Positions 8,277-16,397 of a DNA stretch of 64,000 nucleotides are shown here, one piece after another. Under the pieces are notes generated by a model. The model was given only the letters and a program-made list of their open reading frames with translations. It was not told where the DNA came from and searched no databases. The position numbers were made by a program, and so were the translations under genes. Location of the stretch: NCBI RefSeq assembly GCF_003984645.1, contig NZ_RWKI01000008.1, positions 186,001 through 250,000 of the forward strand, written 5' to 3'. This stretch comes from Variovorax sp. MHTC-1 (GTDB lineage: Bacteria > Pseudomonadota > Gammaproteobacteria > Burkholderiales > Burkholderiaceae_C). The stretch's first letter is position 1; every line of letters starts with the position of its first letter.

Positions 8277-9545
8277 TCAGGCTTGCGCGAATGCGAAGTC
8301 GACTTCGGGCTTCAGGCCGCTTACGATGCGCGCGATCGATTTGCCCGAGCCGCAGGCGTGCGTCCAGCCCAGCGTGCCGTGTCCGGTGTTGAGGAACAGG
8401 TTGGGCAGCTTCGTCTTGCCGATCAGCGGCACGTTGCTCGGCGTGGCCGGACGCAGTCCGGTCCAGAACTGGGCCTGGCTGCTGTCGCCGGCGCCCGGGA
8501 ACAGTTCTTCGACGCGCCGCACGATGGCCTCGCAGCGCACCCGGTTCAGGTCGCGGTCGTAGCCGTTGAGTTCGGCCGTTCCCGCGATGCGCAGGCGGTC
8601 GCCGCTGGCCGAGGTGTAGCGCGAGAACACCAGCTTGTATTCATCATCGGTGAGGGAGACCTGGTGCGCCTTCGAGGCGTCCTTGACCGGCAGCGTGACC
8701 GAGTAGCCCTTGGCCGGATAGATCGGCAGCCGGATGCCCAGCGGCGCAGCATAGAGCGGGCTCAGCGAGCCCATCGCCAGCACGAAGGCATCGCCGCGGA
8801 TGCGCTGGAAGCGGCCTTCGTCGTCGGTCGCTTCCACGTGGTCGATGCTGCCACCGGTTTCGCGCAGCGCGGTCACGGTATGGCTCATCAGGAAGTTCAC
8901 GCCGGCGGCGGCCGCCAGGGCGACCAGCTCGCGCGCGAAGCGGTTGGCATCGCCCGATTCGTCTTGGGCCGTATAGGTGGCGCCGGCCAGCTGCGGCCGG
9001 ATGTGGGCCAGGGCAGGTTCGATCTTCACTGCCTCGTCGGCCGAGATCACCTGCCGCTCGCAGCCCAGTGCGCGCATCTGTTCGGCCGGCTTCAGCGCGC
9101 CGTCGAACTCCTTCTGCGTCGTATAGAAGTGCAGGATGCCTTGCGTGCGCTGGTCATAGCTGAGGCCGGTAGCGCGGCGCAACTGCTGCAGCGTGTCGCG
9201 GCTGTAGGTGCCCAGGCGCACGATCTGCTCGATGTTGTGGCGCGTGCGCGCCGGCGTGCATTCGCGCAGGAACTGCAGGCCCCAGAGCCACTGGCGCATG
9301 TCGGCGCGGATGCGAAAGAGCAGCGGCGCATCTTCCTTGCCGAGCCATTGCAGCACCTTCAGCGGCGCGCTCGGGTTTGCCCAGGGTTCGGCATGGCTGA
9401 CCGAGATCTGGCCACCGTTGGCGAAGCTGGTTTCGGCAGCCGGTGTGGCCTGCCGGTCGATCACGGTCACTTCGTGGCCGAGTTGCTGGAGGTAGTAAGC
9501 CGAGGTCACGCCGAGCAAGCCGGCGCCGAGAACGATCACGCGCAT
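8277..9545 (-). CDS. dadA: D-amino acid dehydrogenase
   Basis: 422 residues. The N-terminus carries the FAD-binding Rossmann motif GAGLLGVTSAYYL and the acidic end of strand 2 (VIDR). It is followed by the family motif ETSFANGGQIS near residues 39-49, and C-terminally by GLRPATPSNVPLIG and GHGTLGWTHACGSGK, all typical of DadA. The enzyme oxidatively deaminates D-amino acids to 2-oxo acids and ammonia and passes electrons to the respiratory chain. A tandem glycine riboswitch (9630-9836) lies 85 bases upstream on the same strand, so glycine probably controls expression. A divergent paralogue sits at 9867-11123. Confidence 0.92.
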   Translation of the reverse strand: MRVIVLGAGLLGVTSAYYLQQLGHEVTVIDRQATPAAETSFANGGQISVSHAEPWANPSAPLKVLQWLGKEDAPLLFRIRADMRQWLWGLQFLRECTPARTRHNIEQIVRLGTYSRDTLQQLRRATGLSYDQRTQGILHFYTTQKEFDGALKPAEQMRALGCERQVISADEAVKIEPALAHIRPQLAGATYTAQDESGDANRFARELVALAAAAGVNFLMSHTVTALRETGGSIDHVEATDDEGRFQRIRGDAFVLAMGSLSPLYAAPLGIRLPIYPAKGYSVTLPVKDASKAHQVSLTDDEYKLVFSRYTSASGDRLRIAGTAELNGYDRDLNRVRCEAIVRRVEELFPGAGDSSQAQFWTGLRPATPSNVPLIGKTKLPNLFLNTGHGTLGWTHACGSGKSIARIVSGLKPEVDFAFAQA

Positions 9546-9629
9546 TTCATGAACCCTTGAGGTGCAGCGCTTGAACGCGGAGAAACGGGAGCTCGAAAAG
9601 AAAGCAACCGGACCATGCGTCCAAGTTGC

Positions 9630-9836
9630 CGCTCCCCCTGTCCTCGGTACCTGAGAGATTCACCCGCTGCGCCCGCAGCAGGTTTGCTCCTTCGGTGCAT
9701 CACATGGCGTGATGGCTCTCCAGACGGCTTTGACAGTTGATGCAGTACAGGCTCATCGCGTGAGCCGACCTGAGCGTTTATGGGAGTTTGCGCCTTCGGT
9801 GGAGCCGCTTCAAGCGGCCCGCTCTCCTGCAGTGCC
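9630..9836 (-). promoter_or_regulatory. Tandem glycine riboswitch upstream of dadA
   Basis: Read on the minus strand, aptamer I (about 9836-9750) has GGAGAGC, CACCGAAGGCGCAAACTCCC and CGCTCAGGT. Aptamer II (about 9724-9630) has GGAGAGCC, CACCGAAGGAGCAAACC, AATCTCTCAGGTACCGAGG and ACAGGGGGAGC. These are the conserved blocks of the gcvT-type glycine riboswitch, which senses glycine with two adjacent aptamers. Aptamer I lacks the full GGACAGAG 3' block, as is common for the first member. No Rho-independent terminator is obvious between aptamer II and dadA, so control may be at translation. Confidence 0.92.
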
Positions 9837-9866
9837 GCGATTGTAGGCGCGGACGTCGGCCCGCGG

Positions 9867-11123
9867 CTACGGATTCCTGAAGGCGAACTCGAACTCGGGC
9901 CTGAGGCCGCTCACGATCCGGGCGATCGACTTGCCGGCGCCGCAGGCGTTGATCCACCCGCGCGCACCCGGCGCGACGTTGAGGAACAGGTTGAACAAGC
10001 GGGTCTTGCCGATCATCGGCAGGCCGTCACGGCTGACGGCGTGCACGGCCGTCTGGAGGGATGCATGCGCCGTGTCGGCCGCGCCGGGCAACAGCGACTC
10101 GATGCGGTGCAGGATGGCGTCGACGCGGTCCGAATCGGGTTCGTTCTCCTCGTCGAGGCTGGCGCGCACGGTGGAGGAGACCCGCAGGCAGTCGCCACCG
10201 GTCGTTTCGATGCGCCGTATGCGCAGCTTGCCCTGCCGGTCGCGCAGCGCGACGCGCGGTGCGCGGCTCGCGTCCTTGAGAGGGATCGTGACGATGTATT
10301 CGCGCAGGAAGCGAAAGGGCATGGCGATCTTCAGCCTTTCGGCGTGCATCGCGCTGGAAATGCCGAGTGCGAGCACATAGGCCTGGCCGCGCAAGACGGT
10401 GGGCTGGCCATTGGCATCGAGCAGTTCGACGTGCTCGATGCGCCCTGCGCGTTCCTTCAGCGAAATTACCGTGTGCTGGGTGAGGAAGCGCACGCCGGCC
10501 GCGCGGCACAGGAACACCATGCTGGCCGCGAACTGGGCCGGATCGCGCGTCGCCGGATCGTCGAGCGAGTAGGCCGCACCGGCGAGCTCACCGCGAAGGG
10601 CTTGCAGGGCCGGTTCGATGTGCAGCGCCTCTTCGGCCGAGACAAGGCGCTCTTCGCAGCCCAGCGCATGCCAATGAGAGGCGCGCGCCAGCCGGGCGTT
10701 GAAGGCGTCGGCATCGGTGTAGAAGCTCAGCAGGCCGGCGTTGCGCTGGCCCGGGGGCACGCCGGCTTCGTCGCGCAGCGAACGCACGATGCCGCGGCTG
10801 TAGGCGCCCAGCCGGACAAGGTGCTCGATCGGCTTTGATTTGGGCGCCTCGCCGATGACGCGATCGAGCAGCTTTGCGAAGCGTCGCCGCAGGCTCACGT
10901 AGCTCACGTACAGCCCCAACCATTTCGCGCGGGCGGCACGGCGAGCGGCGGACTGCCGAAGGAGCTGGGCGGCCGCGGCCGTGACGGCCGTTTCGACGCG
11001 CCCGCGCGCCTTGGCCGCCGGCGTGGCGTGCCTGTCGATCACGATCACTTCGTGGCCCAGCTGTTGAAGGTAATAGGCCGATGTCACGCCGAGCAAGCCG
11101 GCGCCGAGTACAACCACGCGCAT
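9867..11123 (-). CDS. Divergent DadA-like FAD-dependent oxidoreductase with a degenerate motif
   Basis: 418 residues from the ATG preceded by AAAAGGA (an in-frame ATG at 11147 has no ribosome binding site). The FAD-binding start GAGLLGVTSAYYLQQLGHEV is nearly identical to dadA at 8277-9545, and the C-terminus GWINACGAGKSIARIVSGL is also close. In between it has drifted. The ETSFANGGQ motif is replaced by an ETAVTAAAAQ stretch after an extra KARGR segment, residues about 45-90 are unrelated and Arg/Ala-rich, GLRPATPSNVPLIG has become AVHAVSRDGLPMIG, and GHGTLGW has become APGARGW. The frame nevertheless stays open. It may be a decaying duplicate or an enzyme with a new substrate. A second glycine riboswitch precedes it. 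Confidence 0.75.
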   Translation of the reverse strand: MRVVVLGAGLLGVTSAYYLQQLGHEVIVIDRHATPAAKARGRVETAVTAAAAQLLRQSAARRAARAKWLGLYVSYVSLRRRFAKLLDRVIGEAPKSKPIEHLVRLGAYSRGIVRSLRDEAGVPPGQRNAGLLSFYTDADAFNARLARASHWHALGCEERLVSAEEALHIEPALQALRGELAGAAYSLDDPATRDPAQFAASMVFLCRAAGVRFLTQHTVISLKERAGRIEHVELLDANGQPTVLRGQAYVLALGISSAMHAERLKIAMPFRFLREYIVTIPLKDASRAPRVALRDRQGKLRIRRIETTGGDCLRVSSTVRASLDEENEPDSDRVDAILHRIESLLPGAADTAHASLQTAVHAVSRDGLPMIGKTRLFNLFLNVAPGARGWINACGAGKSIARIVSGLRPEFEFAFRNP

Positions 11124-11203
11124 GTCCGGATCCTTTTGGGATGGCATGAACGGCGGGCTGGTCGCTCACCGTGCGGAGCCGCCTTAACCCGGGGTTCAGA
11201 TGC

Positions 11204-11403
11204 CGCTCCCCCTGTCCTCGATACCTGAGAGATTCATCCGCTGCGACCTGCAACGGACTTGCTCCTTCGGTGCATCACCTGGCGTGATGACTCTCCAGAC
11301 GGCGATTGATGAAGTGAGCAGTGACCGAACCGATACGAGGTTCACCTGAGCGTTCATGGGAGTTTGCGCCAACGGTGGGATGTCGATGCATCCGCTTTTC
11401 TGC
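11204..11403 (-). promoter_or_regulatory. Second tandem glycine riboswitch, upstream of the DadA paralogue
   Basis: On the minus strand, aptamer I (about 11403-11320) shows CACCGTTGGCGCAAACTCCC and CGCTCAGGT. Aptamer II (about 11296-11204) shows GGAGAGTC, CACCGAAGGAGCAAG, AATCTCTCAGGTATCGAGG and ACAGGGGGAGCGG. The layout and much of the sequence repeat the riboswitch at 9630-9836, so leader and gene were duplicated together. A TAAAAT hexamer at about 11411-11416 (minus strand) could be the -10 box of its promoter. Confidence 0.9.
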
Positions 11404-11440
11404 GGTAGAATTTTAGCTTAGGAACCGGTTTCTTACCCTT

Positions 11441-12175
11441 TCATGCGCGGCGCAGCCGGGTGAACAGCTCGAACTCCCAGTTGCGCATGCCCAACAGCAG
11501 CGTGTAGCCCTCGCGCTCCTTGGGTGAGAGCTTCTGGTCGGTCTGGTGCTGCTGGGCGAAATCCTGGGCCACGCGCTGCAGCCGGTCCAGAAAGGCTGGC
11601 GCCAGCGAGCGGCTGATCGAGCCGTGAACCAGCAGCAGGCCTTCGGCCGGCCCGTCGAAACCGCCGCGGTAGTAGTCGAGCACCACGTTCTCGCGAAAGA
11701 AGTCCATCACCGGTCCGTGCGGGCGCCAGCGGAAAGTCTTGGCGAGTTTCAGGCGGTAGCGATTCAGCGGCCGGAGCTCGATGATGCCGATGCGGTCGAG
11801 CTGCGCGAGGTAACCGATGCATTCGGCCTCGCTGATGCGGTAGGCGGTCACGATCTGCTCCAGCGTCCATTGGCTCAGGACGCAAATGGCCAGCAGCAGC
11901 AGCTTCTTGTCCTTGACCACGGCCTTTTCCTGCTCGAGCGTCAGTTCCTTGAGCAGCGGCTGCGCGTCGGCCACGCGGCGCGCGAGCTCGGCGAAGTCGA
12001 TCTTCAGCGCACGGCAGATCGCATCGACCCGCGTGAGCGGCATGTCGCCCTTGGCGAGCATGCGCTTGACGCTGGATTCGGCCATGTCGAGCGACTTGGC
12101 GAGGTCCGCATAGGTCATGCGCGCGGTCTTGAGCTCGTTCTTCAGAGCCTGCACGAGATCGACGGTGGTGCTCAT
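11441..12175 (-). CDS. XRE-type helix-turn-helix regulator with a long C-terminal domain
   Basis: 244 residues starting MSTTVDLVQAL. Residues about 18-60 form a Cro/CI-type helix-turn-helix (TYADLAKSLDMAESSVKRML followed by LTRVDAICRAL). The remaining 180 residues include a second predicted winged-helix-like segment (LSQWTLEQIVTAYRISEAEC) and a charged C-terminus that I cannot assign. It is divergent from the membrane protein at 12296. Repeated GGTATCG-type motifs in the 120 bases between the two genes may be its binding sites (inference). Whether it activates or represses is unknown. Confidence 0.75.
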   Translation of the reverse strand: MSTTVDLVQALKNELKTARMTYADLAKSLDMAESSVKRMLAKGDMPLTRVDAICRALKIDFAELARRVADAQPLLKELTLEQEKAVVKDKKLLLLAICVLSQWTLEQIVTAYRISEAECIGYLAQLDRIGIIELRPLNRYRLKLAKTFRWRPHGPVMDFFRENVVLDYYRGGFDGPAEGLLLVHGSISRSLAPAFLDRLQRVAQDFAQQHQTDQKLSPKEREGYTLLLGMRNWEFELFTRLRRA

Positions 12176-12193
12176 GGGTCGGGTATTGCCTTT

Positions 12194-12231
12194 CGATACC
12201 GAGGGGCGTGGAAAAGTACTCCGTATCGATT
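12194..12231. promoter_or_regulatory. Candidate operator: inverted CGATACC / GTATCGATT motifs
   Basis: In the divergent region between the XRE regulator and the CREST-like gene, CGATACC (12194-12200) faces GTATCGATT (12223-12231). The same word occurs as GGTATC-N7-GATACC at 15763-15781, after the last gene of the neighbouring cluster. The recurrence suggests a regulator binding site; there is no direct evidence. Confidence 0.35.
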
Positions 12232-12295
12232 CTCGATGCTCCCGAAGCGGTTGACAACCTACATTCCGCCGCACACACATCACCCGGAGCCCGCC

Positions 12296-13138
12296 ATGCC
12301 TCTGCCTTCTCTGACCCGCCGCGAATGGGGCCTCTTGTCCTTTTTCGCCTTGCTCCTGCTGCTCGCGATCGCCGGTCCCGCACTGCCGGCGTTTGGGCTG
12401 GGCGGCGCGCCTTTTGCCGACGACCGAGGCTGGCACGGCGTGCCCTACGCGATGGACGTGCTGAGCAACCTGCCGTTCGCGGTGATCGGCGTCTGGGGGC
12501 TGCGCTGGCTGCATTGGCTCGAACGGGCGCACGAGGACGCGCAGGACGACGCGCCGCTGCCCCAGGCCATGTCCCAGCCGCCGGTCAACACACTCGACTG
12601 CGCCTGGATGTTCTTTGCCGGCCTGATCCTCACCGCCGCCGGCTCGGCCTTCTACCACCTGCAGCCCGACGGTCTGCGGCTGGCGGCGGACCGCGCCGGC
12701 ATGGCGGTGGCCTTCGCCGGCCTGATCGGCTGTGCCGTCTGCGAGCGGGTCAGCGCCCGTGCCGGCTGGCCGGTGGCCTGGTTCACGCTGGCCGGCGGGC
12801 TGCTGGCCGTGGCCGTCCACCAGGTGAGCGGCAACCTGCTGCCGTGGGCGCTGGTCCAGTTCGGCGGCATGGCGCTGGTGCTCGCGCTGGCCCTTGCCAG
12901 GCCGCTCGCCGGCGCAGTCGGCCTCAGGCTCGGCTGGGTGATCTTCTTCTACGCGCTGGCCAAGCTGTTCGAGCTGTCGGACCATGCCGTCTACGAAGCG
13001 ACGCATCAACTGATGTCGGGCCACAGCCTCAAGCACCTGGTGGCGGCGCTGGCGGCGCTGCCGGTGCTGCATGCGCTGCAGTCCATGGGGCGGCAGGCGC
13101 TGCGGCACAATCCGGGCGCGGCCGCGGTGACGGCCTGA
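12296..13138 (+). CDS. CREST-like (alkaline ceramidase-related) integral membrane protein
   Basis: 280 residues with about seven hydrophobic segments. Three polar motifs lie inside or at the edge of membrane segments: SAFYHL (near residue 118), DRAGM (near 134) and HSLKHL (near 243). Ser, Asp and HxxxH in this order are the signature of the CREST superfamily of membrane hydrolases (alkaline ceramidases, Per1, PAQR). A zinc-dependent lipid amidase or related activity is therefore plausible but unproven. The next genes encode a lysophospholipid flippase-acyltransferase and a PAP2-like protein, which supports a membrane-lipid role. Confidence 0.6.
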   Translation: MPLPSLTRREWGLLSFFALLLLLAIAGPALPAFGLGGAPFADDRGWHGVPYAMDVLSNLPFAVIGVWGLRWLHWLERAHEDAQDDAPLPQAMSQPPVNTLDCAWMFFAGLILTAAGSAFYHLQPDGLRLAADRAGMAVAFAGLIGCAVCERVSARAGWPVAWFTLAGGLLAVAVHQVSGNLLPWALVQFGGMALVLALALARPLAGAVGLRLGWVIFFYALAKLFELSDHAVYEATHQLMSGHSLKHLVAALAALPVLHALQSMGRQALRHNPGAAAVTA

Positions 13139-13159
13139 GGAACCCGCCAGGGAATTCGC

Positions 13160-15121
13160 ATGACAGCACCGGTCGACGTCTCCATTGCCATCGCGCCCGA
13201 AGCGCATACGCACGCCAATCAGTTCGCCTTGCTCGGGCAGCGGAGGTTCGCCCCCTTCTTCTGGACCCAGTTCGCAGGCGCGGCGAACGACAACCTGTTC
13301 AAGTTCGCATTCACCGTGATGGTGACCTACCAGCTGCAGCTGAGCTGGATGCCTCCGACCATGGCAGGCCTCGCGATCGGCGCACTCTTCATCCTGCCCT
13401 TCCTGCTGTTCTCGGCGACGGCGGGGCAGCTTACCGACAAGTACGACAAGACGAAGATGATCCGCTTCGTCAAGAACCTCGAGATCGCGATCATGGCGGT
13501 GGCGGCCTGGGGCTTCATGCGGCCCGATGCCGTGGTGCTGCTGGGCTGCGTGTTCCTGATGGGGCTGCACTCCACGCTGTTCGGTCCGGTCAAGTTCGCC
13601 TACCTGCCGCAGGTGCTCGACGCGCGGGAGCTCACCGGCGGCAACGGCATGGTCGAGATGGGGACCTTCGTCGCCATTTTGCTGGGACAGGTGGCCGGCG
13701 GCCTTCTCGTTGCATTGCCGCAAGTCGGCCACACCACGGTGGCGGTGGCTTGCGTGCTGCTGGCGCTGGCGGGGCGCGCCGCGGCGCAGGCGATTCCGCC
13801 CGCGCCGGCCACCGATCCGGGCTTGGTGATCAACTGGAACCCGTTCAGCGAGACCTGGCGCAATCTCAAGCTGGCCCACGGCAACCTGGTCGTGTTCCGT
13901 TCGCTCCTGGGCATCTCGTGGATGTGGTTCTTCGGCGCCGTGTTCCTGAGCCAGTTTCCGAGCTTCGCGAAAGAGGTGCTGCACGGCAACGAGCAGGTCG
14001 CCTCGCTGCTCCTGGTGGTGTTCTCGGTCGGCATCGGCATCGGCTCGCTGCTGTGCGAAACCCTGAGCCGCCGCCAGGTGGAGATCGGCCTGGTGCCGCT
14101 GGGCGCGATCGGCATGAGCGTGTTCGCGATCGATCTCTACTTCGCCTCGCGCGCGCTGCCGAATGCGACTGAGATGGGGCTGGGTGCCTTCACGGCCCAG
14201 TCCGCGCATTGGCGCGTGATGGCCGATCTCGGCCTGCTGTCGCTCTTCGCCGGGCTCTACAGCGTGCCGATGTATGCGCTGATCCAGCTGCGCAGCCAGC
14301 CCACGCACCGGGCACGGATCATCGCGGCCAACAACATCCTCAATGCGCTGTTCATGATCGGCAGCGCGGTCATTGCCGGCGCGCTGCTCAAGGCCGGCTT
14401 CACGATCCCGCAGATCTTCTTGTTCACCGGCATCGCCAATGCGGTGGTGGCCTGCTACATCTTCCTGCTGGTGCCGGAGTACCTGCTGCGCTTCGTGGCC
14501 TGGGTGCTGTCGCGCATCGTCTATCGCTTCGACGTCGAGGGCGAGCAGCACATTCCGGCCGAAGGTGCGGCCGTGCTGGTCTGCAACCACGTGAGCTTCA
14601 TCGATGCGGTGCTGCTGATGGCCGCGAGCCCGCGGCCGATCCGCTTCATCATGGACCACCGCATCTTCCGCGTGCCGGTGCTCGGGTGGCTGTTCAGGCT
14701 CGCCAAGGCCATTCCGATCGCGCCGCAGAAGGAAGATCCGGCAGCCTACGAGGAAGCCTTTGCCCGCGCGGTGCAGGTGCTGCGCGAGGGCGACCTGCTC
14801 GCCATCTTTCCGGAGGGCGCCATCACGCGCGATGGCAGCCTGCAGCCCTTCAAGGGCGGCGTGATGAAGATCCTGGAGGCTGCACGCGCCGAAGGCATCG
14901 ATGTGCCGGTGATCCCGATGGCGCTGACCAACCTCTGGGGCTCGTACTTCAGCCGCATCGAGGTGCGCGAGGGCGCAAACGTGGCGATGGTGCGTCCGTT
15001 TCGGCGCGGTCTATTCAGCCGGGTGGGACTCCGTGTCGGCAGCGCGATGGCGCATGCGGATGTGCAGCCCGAGGCTTTGCAGCGGCGTGTGAGCAGGCTG
15101 CTGGAAAGCCATCCGAGCTGA
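13160..15121 (+). CDS. LplT-type MFS flippase fused to a PlsC-type acyltransferase
   Basis: 653 residues. The N-terminal ~425 residues form a 12-helix major facilitator transporter resembling LplT (FWTQFAGAANDNLFKFAF near residue 36, then KYDKTKMIR). The C-terminal ~210 residues form a glycerolipid acyltransferase with the HX4D motif NHVSFID (near 476) and the FPEGAITRDG block (near 551). LplT flips lysophospholipids inward and Aas re-acylates them; here one polypeptide would do both. The AMP-binding acyl-ACP synthetase domain of Aas is absent, so an acyl donor must come from elsewhere. The stop overlaps the next start (TGATG). Confidence 0.88.
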   Translation: MTAPVDVSIAIAPEAHTHANQFALLGQRRFAPFFWTQFAGAANDNLFKFAFTVMVTYQLQLSWMPPTMAGLAIGALFILPFLLFSATAGQLTDKYDKTKMIRFVKNLEIAIMAVAAWGFMRPDAVVLLGCVFLMGLHSTLFGPVKFAYLPQVLDARELTGGNGMVEMGTFVAILLGQVAGGLLVALPQVGHTTVAVACVLLALAGRAAAQAIPPAPATDPGLVINWNPFSETWRNLKLAHGNLVVFRSLLGISWMWFFGAVFLSQFPSFAKEVLHGNEQVASLLLVVFSVGIGIGSLLCETLSRRQVEIGLVPLGAIGMSVFAIDLYFASRALPNATEMGLGAFTAQSAHWRVMADLGLLSLFAGLYSVPMYALIQLRSQPTHRARIIAANNILNALFMIGSAVIAGALLKAGFTIPQIFLFTGIANAVVACYIFLLVPEYLLRFVAWVLSRIVYRFDVEGEQHIPAEGAAVLVCNHVSFIDAVLLMAASPRPIRFIMDHRIFRVPVLGWLFRLAKAIPIAPQKEDPAAYEEAFARAVQVLREGDLLAIFPEGAITRDGSLQPFKGGVMKILEAARAEGIDVPVIPMALTNLWGSYFSRIEVREGANVAMVRPFRRGLFSRVGLRVGSAMAHADVQPEALQRRVSRLLESHPS

Positions 15122-15774
15122 TGCTGTTTCTGCCCGACGGCTTCTGGTACTCGATCACCTGGTTCGGTGACAGCGGCTTCCTGCTGCCCGTCGCGGCCTG
15201 GATTGCCGTGTGGCTGGGCGTGCGGACGGTCACGCGGCCGATCGCATGGCGCTGGCTCGCGCTGTTCGGCGCAGGCGGCGCCATGGTGGCCGCTTCGAAG
15301 ATCGCCTTCATGGGCTGGGGCATCGGCAGCGCCATGCTCAACTTCACCGGCATCAGCGGGCACACCATGCTCTCGGCCAGCGTCTGGCCGGTTGCGTTCT
15401 GGCTGACCGCCTCGCACTGGGAGCCGCGCGTGCGCGTCTCCGCCGCCACGCTCGGCTGGGTCTTCGCCGGGTTCATCGGCCTGTCGAGGCTGGCGATCTA
15501 TGCCCACTCGAAGTCGGAAGTGGCGGCCGGGTTCGCGCTGGGCGCGGCCGTCAGCGCGCTTTTCCTGTGGCAGCAACAGCACCGGCCGCCGCCGCGGCTT
15601 CATTGGATCCTGCTGCTGATCAGCATCCTCTCGCCGGTGCTCTTCCTGCGCCCCGGCACGCCGGCACCCACGCACGACGCACTCGGGGTCATCGCCGTGC
15701 GGCTGGCCGGCACCGAACGGCCGTTCACGCGCGAGGACCTGCTGCGCCGCCGAGTGCGTCAAGGTATCGATTAA
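15121..15774 (+). CDS. PAP2-like membrane phosphatase
   Basis: 217 residues with about six membrane segments. A GISGHTML stretch near residue 79 and a GLSRLAIYAHSKSEVAAGF stretch near residue 120 match the SGH and SRxxxxxHxxxD motifs of PAP2 phosphatases; in the second the usual terminal Asp falls at a Glu (SEVAAG). The family dephosphorylates lipid phosphates such as phosphatidate or undecaprenyl pyrophosphate. Start overlap with the flippase-acyltransferase suggests coupled translation and a joint role in phospholipid turnover. The C-terminal 40 residues (charged, RPFTREDLLRRR) lie outside the usual fold. Confidence 0.72.
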   Translation: MLFLPDGFWYSITWFGDSGFLLPVAAWIAVWLGVRTVTRPIAWRWLALFGAGGAMVAASKIAFMGWGIGSAMLNFTGISGHTMLSASVWPVAFWLTASHWEPRVRVSAATLGWVFAGFIGLSRLAIYAHSKSEVAAGFALGAAVSALFLWQQQHRPPPRLHWILLLISILSPVLFLRPGTPAPTHDALGVIAVRLAGTERPFTREDLLRRRVRQGID

Positions 15775-15781
15775 AGATACC
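15763..15781. repeat. Inverted repeat at the end of the PAP2-like gene
   Basis: GGTATC, seven bases, GATACC: a perfect 6-bp inverted repeat covering the stop codon. It has no T-run, so it is not a standard terminator. It shares the GTATCGATT word with the region at 12223-12231. Confidence 0.4.
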
Positions 15782-15877
15782 GGCGGCGCCACGGGTCGCC
15801 ACTGGTGCAGTAATTTGCGCCTCGCCGAGGGCGCGCGAATCATCATTCGCGCACCTTCACTACGCCGCGAGGCATTC

Positions 15878-16363
15878 ATGCAACCCTTCTCTTCCACCGT
15901 TTCCGTCCAACGCGACACCCGCGCCTGGCAAGTCCAGGTCTGGATCTCCTTCGGGATGGCCGTGTTCCTCTGCGCCACCGGGCTCGGCTGGCTGCCGGGG
16001 CAGGCGCTGGACCGCGCGTTCATGGTGATGGGCTACGTGTTCTGCCTCTCGGCCGCCTTCGTGCTGGCGAAGTTCGTGCGCGACAACCAGAGCGGCGCGA
16101 CCGCCGGTGCCGGCGACACGCCGATGTGGAAGCTGGTCGTCTGGGGCGGCTTCTTCACTGCGATGGGCCTGACAGGCTGGGGCCTGCTGCGGATGGAGAT
16201 CAGCGAGACCTACAAGGCCTTTCTGGGCGTGAGCTGGCTGTTCCTGATCAGTTCGGCCTTCACGCTCGCCAAGACCCTGCGCGACCGCCACGAAGCCGAT
16301 CTTGCCGAGGCACGCCTGCAAGGGCGCCGCGAAGCCCGCGCAGAAGCCGGCCGAAGCGAATGA
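15878..16363 (+). CDS. YiaA/YiaB family inner membrane protein
   Basis: 161 residues with four hydrophobic segments arranged as two similar pairs (VQVWISFGMAVFLCATGLGW and VMGYVFCLSAAFVLAKFVRD, then KLVVWGGFFTAMGLTGWGLL and FLGVSWLFLISSAFTLAKTLRD). This duplicated two-helix pattern, each half ending in K-x-x-R-D, is typical of YiaAB-like proteins. No function is established. The start is the ATG before QPFSS; an upstream in-frame ATG at 15815 gives a charged leader without a ribosome binding site. The C-terminus is a charged tail rich in Arg, Glu and Ala. Confidence 0.75.
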   Translation: MQPFSSTVSVQRDTRAWQVQVWISFGMAVFLCATGLGWLPGQALDRAFMVMGYVFCLSAAFVLAKFVRDNQSGATAGAGDTPMWKLVVWGGFFTAMGLTGWGLLRMEISETYKAFLGVSWLFLISSAFTLAKTLRDRHEADLAEARLQGRREARAEAGRSE

Positions 16364-16397
16364 ATTGCCACGTCCACCTCATCTTCGAAAGCACATC

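Noticed and set aside
11441-14659. Minus-strand open frame of 1072 codons
   Set aside because: Only the C-terminal 244 residues (XRE regulator) are real; the remainder is antisense to the CREST-like and LplT-PlsC genes.
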